DNA of 64,000 nt from Pseudomonas rhodesiae. Its GTDB lineage: Bacteria > Pseudomonadota > Gammaproteobacteria > Pseudomonadales > Pseudomonadaceae. Every line of letters starts with the position of its first letter. Positions within the stretch are counted from its first letter, which is position 1. This document shows, one piece after another, positions 17,757 to 26,885 of the stretch. A program made the position numbers and the translations under genes. The stretch covers positions 21,185 through 85,184 of the forward strand of contig NZ_VFEU01000022.1 of NCBI RefSeq assembly GCF_007858255.1, in the 5' to 3' direction. Below the pieces are notes generated by a model that saw nothing but the letters and a program-made list of their open reading frames with translations, was not told where the DNA came from and did no database searches.

Positions 17757-20363
17757 TTAGCTGGCGACGATATTGACCAGTTTGCCTGGCACAACGATCA
17801 CTTTGCGGATCGTCAGGCCTTCGGTAAAGCGCAGCACATTCTCGTTGCTGCGCGCGGCCGCTTCGACTTCTTCGCGGCTGGCGCTGGCTGGCATGTCGAT
17901 CTGACCACGCAGTTTGCCGTTGACTTGGATGACCAGTTGCAACGTGTCCTGCACCAGGGCGCTGTCATCCTGTACCGGCCAGCGCGCATCGATGACCGCG
18001 TCGCTGTGGCCCAGGCGGCTCCACAGTTCGTGACTGATGTGCGGCGTGATCGGGGCCAGCAGCAGGGTGACCGTTTCCAGACCTTCCTGTACCAGCGCGC
18101 GATCCTGCTCGGTAGCCTGCGGGGCTTTTTCCAGCACGTTCATCAGCGTCATCACCTGGGCGATGGCGGTGTTGAACTTGTGGTTCTGGCCCACGTCTTG
18201 GCTGGCTTGCTTGATGGCCAGGTGGATGCTGCGGCGAATGGCTTTCTGCTCGTCGTTCAGCGCGGCCACGTCCAGCTTGGCCGGCAGACCCTGGCTGACA
18301 TGGGCATGGGCCAGACGCCAGACGCGTTTGAGGAAGCGATGCGAACCTTCCACGCCGGAGTCGGACCACTCGGCGCTCATGTCGGGCGGCGAGGCGAACA
18401 TCATGAACAGACGGCAGGTGTCGGCGCCGAACTGGTCGATCATCGACTGCGGGTCGACGCCGTTGTTCTTCGACTTGGCCATCTTCTCGGTGCCGCCGAT
18501 TTCCACCGGCAGGCCGTCGGCGATCAGTTTGGCGCTGATGACCTTGGCTTTGCTGTCGCGTTCCAGCTCTACATCCGCCGGGTTGAACCAGGTGTAGGCG
18601 CCATTGGCTTCGCGGCGATAGTAGGTCTCGGCGATTACCATGCCTTGTGTCAGCAGGTTCTTGAACGGCTCGTTGGAGGTGACCAGGCCTTCGTCGCGCA
18701 TCAGCTTGTGGAAGAAGCGCGCGTACAGCAGGTGAAGAATGGCGTGTTCGATACCGCCGATGTACTGGTCGACCGGCAACCAATGGTCGGCTGCGGTTTT
18801 TTCTACCAGGCCGCCTTCGTAGTGAGGCGAGGCGTAGCGCGCGTAGTACCACGAGGACTCGACGAAGGTGTCCATGGTGTCGGTTTCACGCTTGGCCGGC
18901 TGGCCGCATTTCGGGCAGCTGCACTCGTAGAACTCGGGCATGCGCGCCAGGGGCGAACCGGCGCCGTCCGGCACCACGTCTTCCGGCAGCACCACGGGCA
19001 GTTGATCTTCGGGCACCGGCACGTCGCCGCAGCTGGCGCAGTGGATGATCGGGATCGGGCAGCCCCAGTAGCGCTGACGGCTGATGCCCCAGTCGCGCAG
19101 GCGGAACTGGGTGCGCGAAGCGCCGAGGTTTTTCTTGATCAGCGCCACTTCGATGGCGTCGAAGGCGCCGGCGAAGTCCAGGCCGTCGAACTCACCGGAG
19201 TTGATCAGGGTGCCGTGCTCGCCATACGCGTCTTGCCATGGTGCCGGGTTGCTGTCGCCCGAGCTGGTGCGCACTACGGTTTTGATCGGCAGGTTGTACT
19301 GGGTCGCAAATTCGAAATCGCGCTCATCGTGCGCCGGCACGGCCATTACCGCGCCATCGCCGTAGTGCATCAGCACGTAGTTGGCGACCCATACTGGCAA
19401 CTTCTCGCCGGTCAGCGGGTGCTCGACGAACAATCCGGTCGGCAGGCCTTTCTTCTCTTGGGTGGCGACGTCGGCTTCGGCCACGCTACCGCCTTTGCAT
19501 TCGGCGATGAATGCCTGCAGCTCAGGGTTATTCTGCGCGGCCTGGGTGGCCAGCGGGTGTTCGGCGGCCACGGCGACGTAGGTCGCGCCCATGAGGGTGT
19601 CGGGACGGGTGGTGAACACTTTGAGGGTGCCCGCTTCGCCGATGGAGTCGACGTTGTACGGGAACTGTACTTCCATGCCCTTGGATTTGCCGATCCAGTT
19701 GCGCTGCATGGTCTTGACCTGTTCCGGCCAGCCCGGCAGATCATCCAGGCTCGACAACAGCTCATCGGCGTAGGCGGTGATCTTGAAGTAGTACATCGGG
19801 ATTTCGCGCTTTTCGATCAGCGCGCCGGAACGCCAGCCGCGACCGTCGATCACCTGCTCGTTGGCCAGTACGGTCTGGTCGACCGGGTCCCAGTTCACGG
19901 TGCCGCTCTTTTTGTAGATCACACCTTTTTCGAACAGGCGCGTGAACAGCCATTGCTCCCAGCGGTAGTAGTCCGGCTTGCAGGTGGTCACTTCACGGGA
20001 CCAGTCCACGGCCAGGCCCAGGCTGCGCAGCTGGGTCTTCATATAGGCGATGTTTTCGTAGGTCCACTTGGCGGGCGCTACATTGTTTTTCATCGCGGCG
20101 TTTTCCGCCGGCATGCCAAAGGCGTCCCAACCCATGGGTTGCAGGACGTTTTTGCCTTGCATGCGCTGGTAACGGGAGATCACGTCGCCGATGGTGTAGT
20201 TGCGCACATGCCCCATGTGTAGCTTGCCGCTGGGGTAAGGGAACATCGACAGGCAGTAGAAAGTCTCCTTGCCCGGCTGTTCACTGACTTCAAAGGACTT
20301 CTGCTCGTCCCAGAAGGCTTGGGCGGCATTTTCTATTTCACGGGGCTGATATTGTTCGTGCAT
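17757..20363 (-). CDS. leuS: leucyl-tRNA synthetase
   Basis: This 868-residue class I synthetase charges tRNA-Leu. It has the HIGH-type motif in MFPYPSGKLHMGHVRNY, the KMSKS-type motif in GGTEKMAKSKNNGVDP, a CP1 editing insertion, and a cysteine pair set (HCASC, CSCPKCG). The start MHEQYQPREIENAAQ at 20363 is used rather than a longer in-frame extension to 20498, which has no family similarity. First gene of the leuS-lptE-holA operon. Confidence 0.97.
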   Translation of the reverse strand: MHEQYQPREIENAAQAFWDEQKSFEVSEQPGKETFYCLSMFPYPSGKLHMGHVRNYTIGDVISRYQRMQGKNVLQPMGWDAFGMPAENAAMKNNVAPAKWTYENIAYMKTQLRSLGLAVDWSREVTTCKPDYYRWEQWLFTRLFEKGVIYKKSGTVNWDPVDQTVLANEQVIDGRGWRSGALIEKREIPMYYFKITAYADELLSSLDDLPGWPEQVKTMQRNWIGKSKGMEVQFPYNVDSIGEAGTLKVFTTRPDTLMGATYVAVAAEHPLATQAAQNNPELQAFIAECKGGSVAEADVATQEKKGLPTGLFVEHPLTGEKLPVWVANYVLMHYGDGAVMAVPAHDERDFEFATQYNLPIKTVVRTSSGDSNPAPWQDAYGEHGTLINSGEFDGLDFAGAFDAIEVALIKKNLGASRTQFRLRDWGISRQRYWGCPIPIIHCASCGDVPVPEDQLPVVLPEDVVPDGAGSPLARMPEFYECSCPKCGQPAKRETDTMDTFVESSWYYARYASPHYEGGLVEKTAADHWLPVDQYIGGIEHAILHLLYARFFHKLMRDEGLVTSNEPFKNLLTQGMVIAETYYRREANGAYTWFNPADVELERDSKAKVISAKLIADGLPVEIGGTEKMAKSKNNGVDPQSMIDQFGADTCRLFMMFASPPDMSAEWSDSGVEGSHRFLKRVWRLAHAHVSQGLPAKLDVAALNDEQKAIRRSIHLAIKQASQDVGQNHKFNTAIAQVMTLMNVLEKAPQATEQDRALVQEGLETVTLLLAPITPHISHELWSRLGHSDAVIDARWPVQDDSALVQDTLQLVIQVNGKLRGQIDMPASASREEVEAAARSNENVLRFTEGLTIRKVIVVPGKLVNIVAS

Positions 20364-20625
20364 GGCTACTTTTTGAACTGAATAGGGGTGGCCTAATCCT
20401 CTTCGGTGCATTGTCCGGGTAGATCGACACCCAAAAGCGCCGCATCCGTGCCCAAACCCTGCGGGAAGTGGAGTTACAGGAAGCGCCGTAGCATACATGA
20501 CCCCACTCTATCGAGGGAAACCCTGATTGCGCGGCCAAGGCCGTCTGTCGCGGCGCCGGGCAGGCGCAGCCACGGGGGCTACGCTGTTTATTGGGGAGCA
20601 AGTCTTTCTTCAATGAGGTGAGGGG

Positions 20626-20943
20626 ATGGTTGAATCGCAGCGAATCGCAACGAAACCGGAAATCTACGAAGGACTGATCGACCGATTGGGTCGTGCATTG
20701 GATGCAGCGAGAACTGCGGGCCGATTGCGTGATGAGCGGCCTGTGGAGTTGGAACTGCGCGGTTTGAGCCGCGCGGAATTGGAACTGATCAAGGCTTATC
20801 TGGAACGCAACAAGTGCAGTGCGCCTCCCATGGCGGCAACCCCGCCAGTCAAGGAGCCCACGCAGTCTGCCAAGGTGGTGTGGCTCAAGGATTTGCCGGC
20901 CGGTCGTGGCCCGGAGAGATTCCGGTCCGCCCGCTGCAAGTAG
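20626..20943 (+). CDS. hypothetical protein, divergent from leuS
   Basis: This 105-residue soluble protein starts at an ATG 5 bases after GAGGTGAGG. The first 65 residues are predicted helical (KPEIYEGLIDRLGRALDAARTAGRL, then LSRAELELIKAYLERNK). A proline-rich linker and a short basic tail (GRGPERFRSARCK) follow. No signal peptide or known motif is seen. It sits divergently from leuS with 262 bases between them. Function unknown; codon use is like its core neighbours. Confidence 0.7.
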   Translation: MVESQRIATKPEIYEGLIDRLGRALDAARTAGRLRDERPVELELRGLSRAELELIKAYLERNKCSAPPMAATPPVKEPTQSAKVVWLKDLPAGRGPERFRSARCK

Positions 20944-21042
20944 TTCGCTCCCCCCTGAACAACACCATTTAAACGTGCAACTTTCTAGATTGTCGCTAGA
21001 CCCCGTTACACCTTAGGCTTCGGGCATCTGTGGAGATGCCCG

Positions 21043-21804
21043 ATGCCTATTCGTTATTTCATCAAACAACTGCTCCTGCCGCCCGGCATTCTCTTGCTGC
21101 TGCTGGCGTTTGCCTGGTGGTTTCGCCGTAGCCGCCCGAGGTTGGCCGGTTGCTGCTTTGCCCTGGGCCTGGGCGGTATGTGGTTGATCAGCCTGCCCGT
21201 GATGGTGGAGTGGGGCGCCCGTGCGCTTGAGACCGAGCCGCCATTGGCTCGGGAGGACTGGTCCACCCTGGCCCAACGCGCCGACGCCATCGTAGTGTTG
21301 GGTTCCGGGCGTGAGCGAGGCGATCCCGCGTGGGGCGCCGATCAGCCTACGGGCATTGGGCTGGAACGCCAGCGTTACGCCGCGCGCTTGGCCAAAGCGT
21401 CGGGGTTGCCGGTACTGACCACCGGAGGTTTGCATTACGGCACGCCCCCCAGCGAAGCGCAGTTGATGGCGGTGTCGATGCAGGATGACTTTGGCGTCAC
21501 GGTGCGTTGGAAGGAAGAACGCAGCCGTACCACCTGGGAGAACGCGCAAATGAGCGCCGAGATTCTATTGCCCGAGGGTATCAAGCGCGTGGTCGTGGTC
21601 ACCCAGGCCTGGCATATGCCGCGCTCGGTGTGGAGCTTTGAAAAGGCCGGTTTCACCGTCGTACCGGCCCCGGTCGGTTTTTTGGGGGTGGATAATGCCC
21701 GTCCTCTGGGCGGTTGGATGCCGGAATTCAAATCGGTGTGGCAGAGCGGGCAGTTGATTAACGAAGCGGTCGGGCAGGTGGGGTATCGATTGTTTTATCG
21801 CTGA
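21043..21804 (+). CDS. YdcF/ElyC-like DUF218 membrane protein
   Basis: This 253-residue protein has two N-terminal membrane helices (about residues 8-25 and 35-55) and then a DUF218 domain. DUF218 features are IVVLGSGRERGDPA, LERQRYAARLAKASGLPVLTTGG, the RTTWENAQMSAEIL acidic/Asn motif, and VTQAWHMPRSVWSFEKAGF. ElyC of this family takes part in envelope integrity and undecaprenyl-phosphate metabolism; that role is inferred only from similarity. A hairpin follows 13 bases after the stop. Confidence 0.9.
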   Translation: MPIRYFIKQLLLPPGILLLLLAFAWWFRRSRPRLAGCCFALGLGGMWLISLPVMVEWGARALETEPPLAREDWSTLAQRADAIVVLGSGRERGDPAWGADQPTGIGLERQRYAARLAKASGLPVLTTGGLHYGTPPSEAQLMAVSMQDDFGVTVRWKEERSRTTWENAQMSAEILLPEGIKRVVVVTQAWHMPRSVWSFEKAGFTVVPAPVGFLGVDNARPLGGWMPEFKSVWQSGQLINEAVGQVGYRLFYR

Positions 21805-21817
21805 ATTGCGTCATAAG

Positions 21818-21839
21818 AAATCAGCCGTTGGGCTGATTT
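21818..21839 (+). terminator. hairpin after the DUF218 gene
   Basis: AAATCAGCC pairs perfectly with GGCTGATTT around a 4-base GTTG loop, 13 bases after the stop. The A/T ends of the stem make it a plausible bidirectional rho-independent terminator. Confidence 0.7.
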
Positions 21840-22311
21840 AGAGAAGGTCAGTTTTCGGTATGAACGCAATGTTCTAACTGGCCTTATGGCGCAAGCAGTC
21901 AGACGTCTTTTTGTTTGTAAGATATGTAGGCCGCTCTGGTGTGCGTAGTGCCTTAGGTACTGTGTGATGAATATGAGCTAATAACTTTTCGTTGTTATGT
22001 TGATTGACTGTTTATGGCGATTCGTAACCCTTGGTTATGTAAGTTTTAGATTAATGCATGGTCATTTAAAAGCTGTTGTATGAGTAAGTTGTTTTTGCTT
22101 GTGCGGGTTCGCTGCGCGCCGTAATTTTTTGTGCGTTGATAACGTGGAATTTTTAAGAAGGTGGCTGCCACTAGTCTGTGCGAACACTGACGCTGCGCAG
22201 TGCGACAAATTAAACTTGCGGGGTGAATTAATCGCTCCTCTCGTGCATTAAGTTGTCGCAGGTGTTTCCGTGGCGAGCTATGTGCTAACTGAGCTAGAGA
22301 GGCGGAGTTGT
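21840..22311. other. AT-rich non-coding leader before the paralogue cluster
   Basis: About 470 bases with no convincing gene and a base composition clearly richer in A and T than the core genes on both sides. It contains the only candidate control site noted here, a degenerate hrp-box-like pair at 22146-22174. Short frames on the minus strand are not supported by any start context or protein similarity. Confidence 0.6.
22146..22174 (+). promoter_or_regulatory. weak hrp-box-like sequence
   Basis: GGAATT, then exactly 16 bases, then CCACTAG. The HrpL-sigma consensus is GGAACC-N15/16-CCACNNA, so spacing and the GGAA and CCAC cores fit, but the CC of the first half and the final A do not. It lies 138 bases before the preferred start of the first paralogue. 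It may be chance. Confidence 0.2.
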
Positions 22312-23394
22312 GTGAATATATTGTCAGCAGCAAATAATCACCGAATAAGCCGTTTGGGTAATGCCTTTGTCGGTGAAGAGGCTCCTGCTACAGCTGGAGC
22401 GGGAAACTGGTCAGCGAAACCAGGTGAGCATTTCACGGCTTACAGCCCTAACGTTCTTGGCCCTTTAAAACAGGACGACGCGCAATTAGGTCAAACGCTG
22501 ACGACGTTGCTTTTGTTATTGAAAAACGTCACCGACAGCTTGAAACAGTTTTTGGATGCCGACGCGATATTGCCGGCGCCCGCAAACGACGTAGCGCCCA
22601 AGCCACCCTCGATTATCCCGCCCAAACCGCGTGAACTCGAAGCGCTGCCAGCAGTTGATATCAAGGTCAGGCACCTCGTAGACCGCTTGCCTGTGGCTGA
22701 CGAGGAGCTTGATCCGTTTGATGCACTGGACTTCGCTGATGGCAAGCATGGCGGCGCGGGCGTTGCACTTGAGGATTATGAATGGCGGCGGATATGGAGC
22801 GAAGTGATCAATGAAGACGATTGGGCGATGGAGTTGTCTGGAAAACCCAAGGGGCAAAAACCGGATGATCTGAAAGCGGGGGTGTCCTGGCAATACAAGC
22901 CGTACCCGTGGTTGGGCCATGACAGCCGTGTTCCTTATTTGGAAGTCATTAAGTTGGCCATGTCGAAGTATGGCCAGAGTGTGGACAGTGTCCTGGAAAA
23001 AGTAACGGCCGTGCCTGGCGGGTACGACATCATTATGAAAGATGGTGTCGCGTTGAACATCACTCATAAAGAGTTGCACTTGGCGTCCAAGGCCTGTGGG
23101 TTTGTGGGGTTCGACGAAGGCATGGTGAACGATGCTTCATTTTTATTTGGGGTTCTGTGCAAGCGCATCTATTTGACTGAGCAAGCGAAGCACTTCGCCG
23201 ACAATGAACCTTGGACGCGCCCATCGGCTGAAAAAGGTCCGAAAATGCGCACCTATGCCGGTGTATTAGCGCTCACGCCATTTAATACGAACAAACATGA
23301 AATTCTGGCGGCGCTTGGATTGCGCGACGCGATCAGCACCACCGAACTGGCCAAAGGTCCTCGTGAAAGAAAGGTACGGCAACATAATTACTGA
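22312..23394 (+). CDS. paralogue 1 of three: degenerate papain-like family protein, His segment missing
   Basis: This 360-residue protein of unknown function starts at a GTG preceded by GGCGGAG. The start also gives MNILSAANN..., similar to the N-termini of its two downstream relatives. An upstream GTG at 22270 is possible. Residues 1-195 are specific to this copy and include a helical stretch (59-82) and a proline-rich linker (87-107). Residues 200-285 align with the shared domain (YLEVIKLAMSKYG, GGYDIIMKDGVALNITHKEL, NDASFLFGVLCKRIYL). The position of the catalytic Cys of paralogue 2 is Val 207. The protein ends before the region that holds the His and Asp, so it should be inactive as a protease. 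First gene of a likely three-gene operon. Confidence 0.75.
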   Translation: MNILSAANNHRISRLGNAFVGEEAPATAGAGNWSAKPGEHFTAYSPNVLGPLKQDDAQLGQTLTTLLLLLKNVTDSLKQFLDADAILPAPANDVAPKPPSIIPPKPRELEALPAVDIKVRHLVDRLPVADEELDPFDALDFADGKHGGAGVALEDYEWRRIWSEVINEDDWAMELSGKPKGQKPDDLKAGVSWQYKPYPWLGHDSRVPYLEVIKLAMSKYGQSVDSVLEKVTAVPGGYDIIMKDGVALNITHKELHLASKACGFVGFDEGMVNDASFLFGVLCKRIYLTEQAKHFADNEPWTRPSAEKGPKMRTYAGVLALTPFNTNKHEILAALGLRDAISTTELAKGPRERKVRQHNY

Positions 23395-23499
23395 GCCTCT
23401 GATGGAAGATATTTCAAGGGTTATTAGGGCTATCTGTTGATGAGTGCCGGTTAGTTTTGGCTGGCCGTGGCAGTTAATGAAAACCAGGGAGAAAAAGGT

Positions 23500-24489
23500 A
23501 TGAGTCATTCGGTTGCCAGCCCCGTAAATGGTTACTACGGGCGTTATCAGGCTGAGGTGCATAAAAGTTATGTGGGTGCGGCGCCTGAAAGGCCGCACGG
23601 GGCAGGGGCGTTCGACAGGGCTGCAAGCCCCGATGCCGCAGCAGCCAATAGTGCGGCCCCCCATGCCCAGGCTTCGTTCTCCGCGATCACTGACATGTTG
23701 CGCGAGTTAAATAACATGATCACTACGCTGTCCGCACGCATGGGTGGGCAGCAGCACAGGCCATTACCCGCTGCTACGTTGACCCCTGATCAAACACGAT
23801 CAGTGCTTGCGCCCCATAGCCCGCCATTGGAACGCTCGGCGCTCGGCGTAGATTCGCATTCAGATGTTCCCGGGACGCCGCATCGAAAATTTATCCGGGG
23901 CAACGCAGAGAATGCCGGCATAAAACCGACCCATATTTGGGGGGCGTTCTCTCAGGAAGGGCTGGGTAACTGCGTCACCGTCAGTGCAATCAAGGCTGCC
24001 ATGGCTAAGTTCGGCCATAACCCTCATGGCATCTACAAGCAAATCACCGAAGTTAAGGACGGTTTTGAAGTCACCATGCGGGACTCTTTCAAGTTGCATA
24101 TTTCCTTTGAGGAATTGGAAGAGGCCCAAGAAGGTGCCGGGCTTAGGCCGGGTCACTCGGAGGATGTTCTGATCAATGCGCAGTTTTTATACGCCGTCAG
24201 TGCCAAACGAGCGCAGCTTGAAAACAATGATGGAGACGCTGAGGACAGCTTCGAGGATGCCATGGTGACGCTGGCCGATGGAGAGCTTGCGGGCGAGGGG
24301 CTTATTCGCCTGGGATTGCGGGCGCACATGGCGCCTACCACCGTGAGGGAACTGGCCGAGGGTGCCATCGGAGTTCTCTGCAATGGGCCGCACCAAATGG
24401 CGGTAGTCGATGGCGCGCTTGATATGTGGGGCACCAAGACCAGCGTCTATAAGGACTTTCATTGGCGTTATGGCGCCAAACTGATCTAA
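23500..24489 (+). CDS. paralogue 2 of three: candidate papain-like cysteine protease
   Basis: The ATG at 23500 follows CAGGGAG; a GTG at 23467 is rejected. The first 125 of 329 residues are Ala/Pro/Ser/His-rich and probably disordered. The domain (about 140-329) has FSQEGLGNCVTVSAIKAAM, with Gln 152 and Cys 158 spaced as Q19 and C25 are in papain. It also has GPHQMAVVDGALDMWG, with His 298 and Asp 308 in a D-x-W-G that resembles papain's N-S-W-G. This order (Gln, Cys, His, Asp) supports a papain-like fold, but this is motif reading, not a database match. No signal peptide or membrane segment is present. It lies 105 bases after paralogue 1 and 29 before paralogue 3. Confidence 0.78.
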   Translation: MSHSVASPVNGYYGRYQAEVHKSYVGAAPERPHGAGAFDRAASPDAAAANSAAPHAQASFSAITDMLRELNNMITTLSARMGGQQHRPLPAATLTPDQTRSVLAPHSPPLERSALGVDSHSDVPGTPHRKFIRGNAENAGIKPTHIWGAFSQEGLGNCVTVSAIKAAMAKFGHNPHGIYKQITEVKDGFEVTMRDSFKLHISFEELEEAQEGAGLRPGHSEDVLINAQFLYAVSAKRAQLENNDGDAEDSFEDAMVTLADGELAGEGLIRLGLRAHMAPTTVRELAEGAIGVLCNGPHQMAVVDGALDMWGTKTSVYKDFHWRYGAKLI

Positions 24490-24518
24490 ACCAATCAAGT
24501 GAGTAAGGAATACTGCTG

Positions 24519-25301
24519 ATGAGCGTGTCCAGAATCGCTAACAGTTTTTACGAAGGGCGTTACGGTCAGCCTGTCACCGCCCAGCGCAACAATAACGAAA
24601 ACACCTATTCATCGTACCGGTCGCCTCTCAATAAGCCGTCCGCAAACCAGGCGTATGCCAGCCTCGACAACGGAGCAGAGCCCGGCAATTCATTGATCAA
24701 GGGCGATGCGGATTCACCCAGCGTTATCCCGACGAATATCTTTCGCGATTTCTACCAGGGCGGCAGTGGAAATTCGGTGGTTATTTCGGCGATTAAACTG
24801 GCCATGATGGAGTTTGGCCACAACCCTCATCATATCTATAAAAAAATAGAGGCAACGGCTGATGGGTTCAATGTGAGGATGAGGGACGGCTATAAGCTCT
24901 TCATTACTCATGACGAAATTCGGCAGGCTGCCGCCGCTTCGGGATTTATAGGCGACGGTTCCAATGATGTGCTGGTTAACGCCCAGTTTTTATATGCGGT
25001 CAGCGCCAAACGCATGCAGCTCGACAAGTTTTACGAGCGCAGCAGTGAAACCTTTGCCTCGGCGCTGCAAATGCTCAGTTCAGGTGATTATCCAGGTGAG
25101 GCATTACGACGGTTGGGGCTGAAGCACCAGATGGTCGCCGCGTCGATGCGCGAGCTACGAAAGGGCGGAACGGGCTCGATGTATACCCCCGGCCATATGC
25201 TGGCCGTTGTCGACGGTCACATGGATTATTACGGGCGACGCGTGAAACTGGCTGGGTCGGGCATGGCAATCACCGGCAGAATCGCCATGACGCTAAGGTA
25301 G
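24519..25301 (+). CDS. paralogue 3 of three: papain-like family protein with Cys replaced by Ser
   Basis: This 260-residue protein starts at an ATG preceded by TAAGGAA. A 65-residue Asn/Ser/Tyr-rich N-terminus is followed by the shared domain. The segment FYQGGSGNSVVISAIKLAMMEFGHNPHHIYKKI aligns without gaps with paralogue 2, but the catalytic Cys is Ser 86; Gln 80, His 226 and Asp 236 (GHMLAVVDGHMDYYG) are kept. It could be a pseudo-enzyme that still binds substrate, or use Ser. A hairpin follows 6 bases after the stop. The Ser/Asn-rich, signal-less N-terminus resembles type III effectors, an inference only. Confidence 0.78.
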   Translation: MSVSRIANSFYEGRYGQPVTAQRNNNENTYSSYRSPLNKPSANQAYASLDNGAEPGNSLIKGDADSPSVIPTNIFRDFYQGGSGNSVVISAIKLAMMEFGHNPHHIYKKIEATADGFNVRMRDGYKLFITHDEIRQAAAASGFIGDGSNDVLVNAQFLYAVSAKRMQLDKFYERSSETFASALQMLSSGDYPGEALRRLGLKHQMVAASMRELRKGGTGSMYTPGHMLAVVDGHMDYYGRRVKLAGSGMAITGRIAMTLR

Positions 25302-25307
25302 AGTGCA

Positions 25308-25333
25308 AGGGCTTTCTCCTCGGAGAAAGCCCT
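25308..25333. terminator. hairpin between the paralogue cluster and lnt
   Basis: AGGGCTTTCTCC pairs with GGAGAAAGCCCT (12 bp) between two convergent genes. It can end transcripts from both sides although no long T-run follows. Confidence 0.7.
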
Positions 25334-25353
25334 GCCTGCGGGTGGGGCTCTTG

Positions 25354-26877
25354 TCAGCCGATTTTCGACAGGCGGCCCGCCAGCAGCGCCCAGCCAAACA
25401 GCCCCAGACACACGATGATCAACGGCCACGAACGCCATTGCAGGTACGGCGTCAGGTTATGCATGGGCACCACTTCGCCATACAGGATGCCGCGTTCGAA
25501 CTGCGGGATCTGCACGGTGATCTGTCCGAACGGGTTGATCAGCCCGGTCACGCCGTTGTTGGTGGCGCGGATCATCCAGCGCCCTGCTTCCAGCGCACGC
25601 ATCTGCGCCATTTGCAGGTGTTGCAGAGGGCCGATGGAGCGCCCGAACCAGGTGTCGTTGCTGATGGTCAGCAACAGGTCGCTCTGGGCTGAAAGGCCAG
25701 CGGCAAACTCGGGGTAAACCACTTCGTAGCAGATGAACGGGGCGATCTGATAGCCCTTGGCTTGCAGCATGGCCTGGTCGGAGGGGCCACGGGCAAAGTC
25801 CGACATCGGCAGGTCGAAGAACGCAATCAGCCCGCGCAATATGTCCTGCAACGGTACGTACTCACCGAAAGGCACCAGTTTTTGCTTCAGGTAGGTGCCG
25901 TCGCCTTCGCCCACTACGGTGATGCCATTGAAGTAACGCTTCTGGTGGTGCACTTCCTGACGAATCGGCACGCCGGTAATCAGCGCGGTATGCCGGTCGG
26001 CCGCGAACCGCCCCATCATCCCCAGGTAACCCTCCACCGACTCCTTGAGCACCGGCACCGCTGTTTCGGGCCAGACCAGCAGGTCCACAGGCTTGGAGCT
26101 GAAACTCATGTCGCGGTACAGCGCCAATTGCGCATTGAGCTGCTGCGGGTCCCACTTCATGCTCTGTTCGATGTTGCCCTGGATCGCGGCCACCTTCAGC
26201 GGAGCGCCGGATGGCTCGGTCCAGGCATGATGTTTGAGCGCCAGCCCGATGCCCCATGGCGCGACCAGCAGCACCAGGCCCGCGGCGACAAAGCCATTGC
26301 GTTTGGCGGCCAGCAGGCGCGGCAGGTTGCACAGCACCGCAGCCGTGAGCGCCAGGGCAAAGGAAATCAGCCACATCCCGCCGAGCGGGGCCAGCCCTGC
26401 CAGTGGGCCATCGAGTTGACTGTAGCCGGAATAGAGCCACGGGAAACCGGTGAGGAACCAGCCGCGAAAGGCCTCTTGACCGACCCATAGCGCGGCGAAT
26501 GTCAGGGCGTCCGCCAGCGGCGCTTCGTTGCGGCGTAGCCAGCGTGCCCACAGCCAGGCGGGCAGGGCGAAGAACCAGGCAATGGCGGCCGTGAACAACA
26601 GCATCAGGAACCCCGCCAGCAGCACCGAAGCGCCGCCGAAGTGGTGGATGCTGTAGTAGATCCAGCTGGTGCCGGCACCGAACAGGCCGAAACCGAAGCA
26701 CCAGCCACGCCCCAAGGCCTGGCGCGGTGTGAGCTCTCGCAGGCCGATATAGAACAGCCCGACGGCCACCAGCGCAAACGGCCACAAATCGAACGGCGCC
26801 AGCGCCAGGGTAGTGATGGCGCCGGCCACCACGGCCAGCAGGTTACCGGGCCAGCCGGGTGCGATAAGACGGCGCAT
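25354..26877 (-). CDS. lnt: apolipoprotein N-acyltransferase
   Basis: Lnt adds the third acyl chain to lipoproteins at the periplasmic face of the inner membrane. The 507-residue protein has five to six N-terminal membrane helices, a carbon-nitrogen hydrolase domain (about 225-475) and a last helix. The Glu-Lys-Cys triad is seen in LLVWPETAVPVL, YLKQKLVPFGEYVPL and IAPFICYEVVYPE. It ends 8 bases after corC stops, in the usual phoH-ybeY-corC-lnt order. Confidence 0.96.
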   Translation of the reverse strand: MRRLIAPGWPGNLLAVVAGAITTLALAPFDLWPFALVAVGLFYIGLRELTPRQALGRGWCFGFGLFGAGTSWIYYSIHHFGGASVLLAGFLMLLFTAAIAWFFALPAWLWARWLRRNEAPLADALTFAALWVGQEAFRGWFLTGFPWLYSGYSQLDGPLAGLAPLGGMWLISFALALTAAVLCNLPRLLAAKRNGFVAAGLVLLVAPWGIGLALKHHAWTEPSGAPLKVAAIQGNIEQSMKWDPQQLNAQLALYRDMSFSSKPVDLLVWPETAVPVLKESVEGYLGMMGRFAADRHTALITGVPIRQEVHHQKRYFNGITVVGEGDGTYLKQKLVPFGEYVPLQDILRGLIAFFDLPMSDFARGPSDQAMLQAKGYQIAPFICYEVVYPEFAAGLSAQSDLLLTISNDTWFGRSIGPLQHLQMAQMRALEAGRWMIRATNNGVTGLINPFGQITVQIPQFERGILYGEVVPMHNLTPYLQWRSWPLIIVCLGLFGWALLAGRLSKIG

Positions 26878-26885
26878 GTCAGTCC

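Noticed and set aside
17571..20222. 883-codon plus-strand frame opposite leuS
   Set aside because: Shadow of leuS; no recognisable domain.
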